A stretch of DNA of 64,000 bases from Closterium sp. NIES-65 (Eukaryota; Streptophyta; Zygnematophyceae; Desmidiales; Closteriaceae), in the NCBI GenBank assembly GCA_948144175.1, contig CANXME010002456.1, positions 1-64,000 on the forward strand, given 5' to 3'. The translations under genes and the position numbers were made by a program. The notes below the pieces were generated by a model. That model ran no database searches. It was not told where the DNA came from and saw nothing but the letters and a program-made list of their open reading frames with translations. Position 1 is the stretch's first letter; every line of letters starts with the position of its first letter. This document shows, one piece after another, positions 48,164-57,800 of this stretch.

Positions 48164-51100
48164 TCACCTGGAAGCCTGCCGAGCAGCGGCCTGGGCGTCG
48201 TGGCGGGTGCGGCGGTCGCGGATCTCCCTGTCGCGCTCCTGCACCTTGTTGTAGAGCACGGGGTCGTTCTGCTGCAGCGTGGCGGGGTCCTCCGCGTAGC
48301 ACACGTAGAACGTGCCCACTGCACTGTCCACCACCGTCAACGTCATGCCCGTCTGCCAACACAAGCCGCACCACACACACGCCATGCCACACCACAAACA
48401 GCACGCATGATGATGACTCTTTTGGAGATTTTTGGGAACGCAATCGAAAGGGAACGAAGCGGGGTGAGGAGAATGGATCGAGGTACAAAATAAAGCGGGC
48501 CGCGCACTACCCTGAGAAGCGAGCAACGAGCAACGAGCAATGTGCAAGATGGCGAACGTAATGCCTCGAGTGATGCACCGCAGGCAACACAGCAGGGCCA
48601 GCGATCCCCTTTTCACAACCCACACACAACTCCCCTTGCACATGCACCTATGATCATGCCCCAGTACTTCCCCCCCACCAGCCACTTTTGCTCGGAACCC
48701 AGAACCACCCACCTGCCCAACCCATCACATGCACACACGAGCCATCCCACTCACCCATTCACCCCCTCCACCACCCCTTCCCCACTCTCACCCCACCCTT
48801 CCTCCCATCCCTTATTTATTTTTACCAACTTGCAAGCCCCAAGCCACACCACCAGTGAGCACAACACAACAAGAAAGGGAACCTACGAGGACGAGGCCAA
48901 TAATGAAGCTGACGATGGAAACAGCCGCGAGCAGCTCCACAGCCTTGTTGAGCGACAGCAGCCCGCCCACGAGCGCGGCCACGACGCCCCCGATGAACAT
49001 GCCCAGCCCCAGCACGCCACCCGACAGGTCGTCGTTGATCAGCACGTCCACCCCGCGCGCCTTGAACAGCTCCCACGTGTCCTTGGACGCCCGGATGAAC
49101 GTCTTGCCGTACATTGCGATCTGCATGGGGAGAGAGAGGGGTGGGTGGAGAGGGGGATGGGGCGGGGAGAGGAAGAGGGGATAGAGAGAGGAGGGGGCGT
49201 GTGGGATGGGTTGGGAAGGAGAGATGGAGTACGGTGAGGTTTGTGAGGAAAGAGTAGTGGAATCAAAGCAGGATTGTGGGAAGGAAGAAGTGATGGAGAT
49301 GCAAGGAAGTGGGGGATTCAGGGGGAATTAATGGGGCGGAAAAGGCATTTATAAATGCACAAGTCAGTGATTCAGCAGACATGGGGATCATGTGAATACT
49401 GTGTATGTCCATTGTGTGTGCACGCACCTGGATGTAGGCGTATTTGTTGAAGAACTCGACGATGGCCTCAATGCACGCCAGGATGCACTGCGCACAGCAC
49501 GCTATGAAGTTGCCCCCGTCGTCGTTGTTCGCTAGCGCCGCCACCTGGGTGAACAGGCGTGGGAGAGGGGAAAGGTGGAAGCAAAAAGGTCAGAGAGTGC
49601 ACAAGAAGACTTACGATCTGACAACATGTACCTCCATAAATATTCCAACTGCTGCCAACTCTGCCTTCCTGAAACCTGCCTTCCAAACATCTCCCTCCCC
49701 GGGACCCCACTTTCAACCCCATCCCACCCAGCCACAAGCACAAAGCGGCCCCCTTTCCCCTCGTCTGTCCCTCCCCTTCAAGTGTCCCCGTCCCCCATTC
49801 TTCCCAGCACGGACAATGAAGCGCAGGGTTTGGATGAGCGCAACGAGCAGCGAGCCGAAGCAGATGGAGCCGAAGCTCTTGGTGGCGGCGCGGTGCAGCG
49901 CGAGGCCGGTGGGGTTGGGTGGCATGTTGTGGCGCAGAAAGTAGTAGGTGGCCGTGGTGCCCGCCACTGTCGTGTGCACCACGTTGCGGAACACCTGCGA
50001 GGAGGGGAGGTGGGGTGAGAGGGGGAAGAGGAGGGAGGGAGGAGGCGGAGGGTGGGGTGAGCAGGGGTAGAGGGGAGAGAGAAGGGAAAGGTGGAGCGGC
50101 ATTGAGGAGAGAAGGGACACGAGATGATGAGTACAGGGGAACGGAATTGAATGGTGAGGGTACAAGGGTCATGGGGGATGGGGAAGGGGCGGGAAGGGAG
50201 GGAGAGTGGTGAGAAAGGGGAGAGGGGGGAGATTGGTGAGAGGGTGAGAAGGTGGGGAAGAGTGCATGCCAGGTAGCGCTGGCAGTAGTGTTGAGAGGAC
50301 AGAGTGAAGAGAGTGACGAGGGCAGGGTGAGAAATGCAGAGTTAAGAGGGCAGTGCATGGCGTGGCAAGGAGGAGAGGGGCGGCGTACGTACCTCCATGG
50401 TCCAGTAGTTGCTGAGCACGAGGATGATGAGCACCGCAAACGCGTTCGTCTGCCGCCCAGCCACACACACACACACAGCACAGCACAGCACAGCACAGCA
50501 CAGCACAGCGCACGGGGTGGGGGAGGGGATGGGAAAGCAGCAGCAGTGAGAGGGTTGGTAGGTGCGATACGGTGCGAAGGTGACATGATGTGGAAAGGGG
50601 AAGCAGAGCAGATGACGCAATGGAGGCATACCCAGCGACATGCCTCACCAGCGACATGCCTGCCTCTCACCAGCGACATGGCGCCTGAGACCCCCACGAC
50701 CCAGATGACAGTCCAGACGAGGCTGAGGAGGAGGAAGAGGTACGCCACCCAGATGACCGACGGGAACGTGTTCACCACGTGCACCGCGTGCTTCAGAATC
50801 GTCGCTGAAAACGGGATCCTGCACGCAGCAAGGGGAGGAGGAGGGAGGCACCATGGCGGTCACACATGGGTTAGGCCTGCCTGGGCAGCATGAGCAAACA
50901 GATGTGCTGCTGATTTGGAGGGGCAGCGAGAGCTGGCGAGTGTGTGTGAGTGCGCCAAGGAACATGCATGTGCGGGAGTTATGGAGTGACTGAGAGAGAG
51001 GAGCAGAAAGAGCAACGGGAGCAATGCAGTGCAAGCGCTGCGTGCACCCGAGTGTGCGTAGGTGTGTTGAGTGTGTGTGAGTGCGTGGGTGTGCGAGTGC

Positions 51101-53530
51101 ATGTGTGCGTGCATGCGTGCATGTACGCGTGCAGCACACCTGTGTCGCACGAGCCAGATGTAGAGCAGCTGCAGCAGCGAGGAGAGCAGCAGCACCACGC
51201 CCACCCACGCAGGCGCCGTGTGGTACACGAACACCACTATCGCCACCGCCACCGGCGCCACAAACCCAAACCACAGCGATATGTGCACCATCATGCTGCA
51301 GCGCAGCGCACACAGCCCAGGGGGATGAGCGGCGGGGCGGGATACGGGACACGGGGAGGGGAGGAACGGGCAGGCGGGGAGGGGTGGGTTGGGGGTGAGG
51401 GGTGGGGGGGGAGGGGGAGCAGGATGGGATGGGATGGTGAGGTGTGAGCGTGAGATGGATGGCTTAGAGGCATGGGGAGTGCCGGATCCCCGAATCTCTT
51501 GGACTCGCAATGTGCTGCAGATGTGTCAGCATCACTCTGATACCGGTGCAGCGCGGCAAGGCCAGGCAAGGCATGGGAGTGATCCAAGTCAGGTGCATGG
51601 CGTGGTTTCAGGCACGGCGTAGAGCAGGGCAGAGCAGGGCGCGGAGCAAGGCAGAGCAGGGCGCGGAGCAAGGCAGAGCAGCGCGTATGGCATGGCACTA
51701 ATTCGAGTCAGGTGCACGGCGTGGTTTTTCGGGCAGTGCATGGGAGGAGCAGGGCGCATGGGAGGGCTGCAGCATACCGCGGCATGAGTTTGATGAGCTG
51801 CAGCCACACGAGTGCGAAGACCAGCCCGGTGGCGGCGGCAGCGGCGAACTGCGGCGCATAGTCGGAGAAGGAGTAGACGGTCTGCCCCGGCGCTGGCTGC
51901 TGTGAGGAGGACGAGGACGACACGCCCTTCACGCCCAGCACCACCGAGAACACCAGCACCGCCAGGAATTGCACTGCACCGCGCCAAGCAGAGGGGGGGA
52001 AGGAGGAGTGGGAGAGATGGGGGCGAGAGGGGCCATGGGGGGAGGGGGGGGGGGGAGTGGGGGGGGGCGCAGAGGGAGGGCGGGGAGAAAGAGGCGGGGA
52101 GAGCGGGGAAAGGGAGCGGTGAGAGATGGAAAAGGGAGGAAGTAGCGGGATGCGGGAAAGCGGGATCAAAATGAGGTGGAAGGCAGCGGTTTGCAGTGGC
52201 AGGTGCGGTGGGTGCGAGAAGCTCATGGCTTGAGAATTAAGCCCATGTTGTTCCGTATGGCGGTGGCGCTATGGCAGGTTGGCGCTATGGTGGGTGGCGG
52301 CACGTCACAAAGGCGGGTTGGCGGCGGGAAAGGTGGTGATGCGGGCGCAATGGAGGTACGTACGGATGAAGAGAATGGCGGCCCACACGTCGTTCCACTT
52401 GGACGACGCGTACAGGAACTTGTCGCCCGCCACGCTCGCCTGCTCGCACCGTCGCACATGGTCGCACGCACGCACACACAGACGCACACAGACGCACGCA
52501 CGCACGCACGCACGCAAGCACGCGCACGCACGCACGCACGCACGCACACACGCACACACGCATGCACACACACGGACGCACACACGTACACACACACTAT
52601 CACACACGGACGTATGCAAATAAGAATCATAATTTTCCAGAACCATGACTTTGCCTCTCGCGCTACCCCTTCCTGCCTCTCCCCTCTCCTCCGCCCCCCT
52701 CGTCCCTCCCGTCCCCGCAATCTCCGTGCCCATCCTCTGTCCGCACCTTGGGGGGAGCACCATCGGGGCCGGGAGGGGCGGGCGGGTACCCCATGGAGTA
52801 CGCCCCCGCGGGCACTATGGCGGAAGGGGGGGGCGCCCCGTAACCAGGCGGGGGCGCGCCGTACCCGGGCGGCGGGGCGCCGTAGCCGGGAGGGGGAGCG
52901 CCATAGCCGGGCGGAGGCGGAGCGCCATACCCGGACGGAGGCGCGCCGTAGCCGGGCGCAGCGTAGGGGTGACCGCCGTATGGGGGAGGCGGGCCGTCGG
53001 GATTGCCGGAATCGTAGGGGTTGTGCTGCGGAGGGGGGAGGCACAAGGAGTGCCGCAGAGATCAAGAGCAAGGGGAACACTGATAAAAGATGCGGAGACG
53101 CGGAGATGCGGAGACGCGGAGATGCGGGGATGCGGAGATGCGGAGATGCGGGTACTCATGACAGTGCTCGCACTTCACCATCCGCACGAGACACGAGAGG
53201 ACCGAATGTACGAGATCTAGAGCGCACGCTCGCGTGAGTGAGTGAATGTATGTGCGAATCATGGGCGTGACGCGGGAAAGCATATGTGGGAATCTGGCTA
53301 GGAAAATTAACGAGAAAGTAGCGAGAGGCGCACCGCCGCCCTCGGACTCATGAGACTCGCGTGACACATGAGTCCAACGAGTGAGCACCAGCCGACGCTC
53401 ACAGCAACTACGCTCGTGAGATCATGAGATGCATGTTTCGCACGAGAAAATAAATAAAGACGAAAAAAAAACGGGGGAAATTAAGCCGGGAATGTGGTAG
53501 GACTTAGTGGGGCATGCTGACCTCGGCCAT
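48164..53530 (-). CDS. Choline transporter-like protein (CTL/SLC44/Pns1 family)
   Basis: Eleven coding exons on the - strand join in phase: 53530-53522, 53025-52747, 52439-52364, 51973-51778, 51295-51140, 50818-50671, 50449-50393, 49994-49815, 49544-49428, 49120-48887, 48352-48164; 546 residues, close to yeast Pns1. All introns run GT to AG; the weakest donor is GTCCGT after 49815. The ATG at 53530 has a GCCATGG context. Residues 4-96 are a Tyr/Pro/Gly-rich tail with repeats of GYGAPPP; the rest is a membrane protein with about ten hydrophobic segments. Family signatures include [61 protein letters not shown] and CYAEDP near the C-terminus. Members are plasma-membrane or trans-Golgi choline transporters or relatives; the substrate is not shown here. 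Confidence 0.9.
48353..48886. other. Last intron of the transporter gene
   Basis: A 534-bp intron with donor GTAGGT and acceptor GGCAG. Its right part has long pyrimidine-rich CACCC/CCCACT stretches. No gene or RNA is seen in it. The other introns over 300 bp (49121-49427, 49995-50392, 50819-51139, 51296-51777, 51974-52363, 52440-52746, 53026-53521) hold purine-rich GGGGAGG-type filler and microsatellites only. Confidence 0.75.
50461..50510. repeat. CA and CAGCA microsatellite in a transporter intron
   Basis: A run of (CA) followed by about eight CAGCA units lies beside the acceptor of the 57-bp exon at 50449. It is likely variable in length between strains. Confidence 0.9.
52440..52610. repeat. 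CGCA/CACA microsatellite in a transporter intron
   Basis: Tandem CGCA units, then CACA-rich sequence, fill much of the intron between the exons at 52747 and 52439. It yields long but meaningless His/Thr or Cys/Val frames. Confidence 0.9.
53089..53152. repeat. 8-bp tandem repeat (GATGCGGA type) in intron 1
   Basis: About eight units of GATGCGGA/GACGCGGA alternate in the first intron of the transporter gene. Every second unit tends to match, giving a 16-bp super-period. Confidence 0.85.
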
Positions 53531-54890
53531 GGCGACGCCGCGTAGGGGGGTTCTCCGCACGAAGAAGAAAAGCGGTGAGCGCACGGGATGGATGACCCAG
53601 CGACACGCCTGCGAATCCGAGGGACGGCGGAAAGCGTTTCGAAGCGGCAATTAATGTCGCACGTCACCGTTGGTAGTTCGAGACCTGACGTCACTGGCCG
53701 GTATAGTGAGAAGGCGGCGTTGGTGAACGATCCGTGCTAAACGGCACACGAGGCAGGTGCCAGATAGAAGCGGTCGTGTGCAGATCTGAATGAAGAAAAG
53801 AGGCAATTGAGGACTACTTGGATTGGACCTTGGGAAGAATGTGCCTTGTTGTAGCGCCCTTGCAATGCAATGCCGCACTGCTCCTTCCTCCTATTTTGAT
53901 TCTCATTTGTCCACCCAAGTCTTGGGAGGGAATGAGATAGGTGTGTGGGAAGAGGCTTTGAGGTGCCGGGGAGAAGGGAGGTGGGGGGGGGTGGGTGAAG
54001 GGGGGTGATGCGATCAGGGTGAGGAGGAGAAGGGCAAGACGCACTCAGAGAAGTCAAACGATGGCCGACGAGTTCTGTTCACGAGACGGGATGCACTTGT
54101 CCAATCAGGTTGACTTTTAGGGTTATCAGAAACATACCCGTTAAGTGATGCTAAATACGGGCAACTATATTGGCCAGGTAGCGATTGAGAGACTTCAGGA
54201 CAGGTTTCTGGTTCAAGTCTCCCACCCACAGCAGCACCCCACGGGGTGGGGAAATGTTCTGATACGAATTCTGTGGTATGGCGGGTGCGTGATAACAATT
54301 GGTGTGAGAATACCGTGGAGGGATGTGGATGTTAGGCAACGTTTCCTGATTGGACGAGCTGATGGCTCGGGCAACTATAGAATATGCTCAAGGTGTGGTG
54401 CCGCAAACCGCGGTAGAATCGCAGGTGGATGGAATGCGCAGAGCAACCTGCGCAAGTGTGGCGGGGCAAGGTCGGATAGAGGCCAGCTGTGCTCTGTTGC
54501 TGGGATGGGAACGCGATACACGAGTTGTCAATTGCAAAATCACTTCTACAGTGTAACAATCATGTTTCCTCAAAACACTTCCAGAGGCTTTCCTGGAAGG
54601 CAAGATAGTCAATATCTTATACCGTAAATGAACAAGCAATGGATTAGAAGAGGCTGGAAACTCAAATTCTTGACCATCCTATCCACATACCGTCACCTAC
54701 ACAAATCATCAAACATCACATGCATGGACCAGTCAAGCAACAAGCTTAGCATGACAAACTGTACAAAGCAGAGTTTGGCCAGCACACACGAACAGGACAG
54801 GATAACGCAACAAGCAACATGGTTGGCATCAACAGCACACAACCATGCAAAAGTCACACGGACGGACACCATGGCAGGAAGCCAAACCCT
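53531..54890. other. Intergenic region: transporter promoter side and kinase 3' flank
   Basis: This 1.36-kb stretch separates the start of the transporter gene (53530) from the stop of the kinase gene (54891); both genes are on the - strand. It should contain the transporter promoter and 5' UTR and the kinase 3' UTR. A + strand open frame of about 160 codons at 54148-54627 has no recognisable domain and is not called. A tRNA B-box-like GGTTCAAGTCT is present near 54210 without a foldable tRNA around it. No strong TATA box was found. Confidence 0.55.
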
Positions 54891-57800
54891 CTAAAACTGG
54901 CACGAAGTTCCAAAGTGCAGGCGGTTGGAAACAGACTCTCCACTCCTCCTGAGAATGAGATCATCGAGCAGCACCAGCAGCACCTCCATGTACAGATTCC
55001 ATGACCGTACACCCAACTCCCCCAGCTCCATCAACTGTGCGCTCAGCTCATCCCCCGTCGCACTCCCACGCGGATCCCGTGCCACTCCCCCCTGTGCCTG
55101 TCCCCGCTGCTGCTTTCCGCCCTTGGAATGTCCGCTGCTGCGCCTCTGCTTCGAGCTGTGCCTCTGCTGCCTCCCAGGGTTAACCCCACCACCTGCTGTA
55201 CCTTCACCACTCACATCCTCACCTCCCTCTCCCCTAACGCCAACACTGCTGCTGCCCAGGTTGGAACGCCCAACTGCCCTTCTTAAGTTCGATCCGCTGC
55301 CGCCGTTGCTGCCAGCAGCACCACTCAGACCACTGCTCCTTGCCCCAGGTGCACCCACGCCCCCACTGAAACCAGTGTGGAGAGGAGCAGCAGCAGGCAC
55401 ACCAAGTGCTGCACCATGTGGGGGTTGAGCAGGCATGCGGGGAGGCAGTGCGGCCATGGGCATGCGGGGAGGCACTGCGGCCATGGGCTTGCGGAAGAGA
55501 GGACGGGCGAGGTGGCGGGGAGGAGGGGCGTAGGAGGAGCCCAGGCGGGTGGATTTGGCAATGAAGTGATGGGCCACGGCGGGCACAGGGACAGGCTGGG
55601 CTGATGCAGGCACGGGGGAGCACGACAGCTCAGGCAGGAATGCAGACGGCTCACTGCCCCCACTAGCATGCACCACTGCGGCAGATGCATGAGAGCAGTC
55701 GCGAGCAGCGAGCACATGGGCGGCAGGAGAAGGATCCAGGTCTGGTGCAGCAGTGGGTGCAGGTGCAAGGGCAGAAAGGGGCGGGGAGGCAAGGGAGGAC
55801 GGAGGGGAGGAGCTCATAGAGCCCAGGCCCACTGGGGGGAAGTCATCCGCCTCGCTGCCATGCTCTCGCCTGCCCATGCCCAGACCAGCGCCGTTGCTGC
55901 TGCTCGTGGTGCTGTCTCCGCAGTCGTTGCTCTCAGTGCTGCCGCTGCTGGGAGAGCGAGAGGCGGAGGTAGTGAAGGGGTATTGGCCAGGCTGCTGCTG
56001 CTGGTGCTTCAGGTCTCGCTGCCCGTGGTGCTGATACCCTGCACTCGCCACCTCAGCCTCCTCGTCAAACTCAAACTGCTCCTCTCCTGCTGTCACGGAG
56101 TCACTCTGCTCGTAACCACTCACACTGTCGCCTATACCCGCAAACCCCCCTGCTTCCACGCCCACGTGGACATCCGCAAACCCTTCCCCAATATCCTCCC
56201 CTGCACCCTCGGCTTCCTTGTTCTCTCCCTCCTCTTCTGCCTCCTCCTCCTCCTCATCCTCGTCCTCTGAGTCTGTATCACCCCACCTCGCACCTTTCTT
56301 CCACAACAGCGATTCTGGGATCACATAGCTACCCACCTCCTCCGCCCCCTCATCCTTTCCCGGATTACCTGCACTGCTGTCCCGCTCTGCCTCCCTGCCT
56401 GTCTCACTGCTCGCGTCCCTGCATCCCATCCCTTCCACATCCTCCTCCGCTTCTTCATCAGACCACTCCCCTTCCTCCCCTTCCTCTCCTTCCAACACTG
56501 CACCTATCTCTCCATCCTCCTCCCCAAACCCATCAACCCCAAAAATACCCTCCTCTTCCTCACTCTCCGAAAAGTCATCCTCCCCCTCCCCCTCCTCTTC
56601 CTGAATACCCCCCTCCTCGCCCCCCATCGCCGCGCTCTCCCTACACCACCCTTCACCCTCCCCTTCCCCCTCCCCCTCCGCTTCCCCCAGCGCCCTGCGC
56701 ACGCGCTTCATCTCCCCCAGCGCCTCCGCGCACACTTGCTCCAGATCGCTGGGCTGCTCCTCCAGTCCGCGCACCTCGCGGCTCATCATCGCGCCTATCC
56801 CCGCGAGCGTCATGCCCGCGGCGGCGGCGCGCTGCAGCAGCGTGGTGGCGATCACGAGCACGCGCAGGCACCCCTCGCGCAGCAGCGGGAGGTGCGCGCG
56901 CAGGAGGGATACGTCCCGCTCCGCGTCCAGCGCCGCTATGTACTCCAGCTCCTCAGGGGAGAAGGGCAGCGACGCCTGCGCGCGCGGGGGAAAGGCGGGG
57001 CGGGAGGGGAAGGGAACGGGAGGAGCGGGGGAAGGGGGGGGGGGGGGGAGGGGGGGGGTTGGGTGCGGGGGGGTTGTTGGGAAGGAGAAGGCGTGAGGAG
57101 AGAGGTGGGAGGGCTTGACGGGAGGAAGAAGGGGAGGGGAACGGGAAAAGAAAGAAGGGAGAGGGGAGAGGGGGGTTTGGAAGGGAGAAAAAAGCGTTGC
57201 TATGGAAGTATGCAGTGCCGGCGCGAGAAGGGGGGCATGCGGGCATGCAGCAGGAGAAACACAGCCATGGGGGCGTGACTAGAGTGATGCAGTGGAAACA
57301 CAAGAGGTGTCATCCGCATCACCCCCCAAACACGTCACCTCCCAATCCCTCACACAGCAAAACCCCCAAGCCCTCCCCTCCCAAACCCATCCCACGCATC
57401 CCGTCCTTCCCCCTGCCCTCTCCCCCCTCCCCAGCCCCCCCCCCCCCCCCCCCGCTTGCGCGCACCTGGGGCCAGTGCAGCCATTCGAAGTAGGCGGGTT
57501 CGAGGGATTCGGGGAGGCAGAAGCCGTGGTCGATGGGCACCAGGTGCACCGCCTCGTCCACTCGCAGCTGCGGGTCGCTCTGCCGCCACTCGCGCTCCTC
57601 CACGCTCAGCTGCCGCACCAGTATGTTGCCTGGGGCGGGGAACGGGGGGGACGGCGGGCGGAGAACGGGGAACGGGGGCGGGGAATGGGGATGGAGGAAG
57701 CGGGAGAGTGGGAGGGGAGGGGGGAGCGGGGGAGGGAGAGGAGGGTGTGGGGTTTGTGTGAAGAGTTGGGGAAAAAGGTTGTGGGGGGAGGGGGGGAGAG

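Noticed and set aside
52223-53237. Long open frames on both strands over the first transporter exons
   Set aside because: They run through CGCA microsatellites and introns; the spliced transporter frame explains the conserved residues.
54150-54240. tRNA gene suggested by GGTTCAAGTCT
   Set aside because: The sequence around the B-box-like motif does not form a T stem or acceptor stem, and the A-box is poor.
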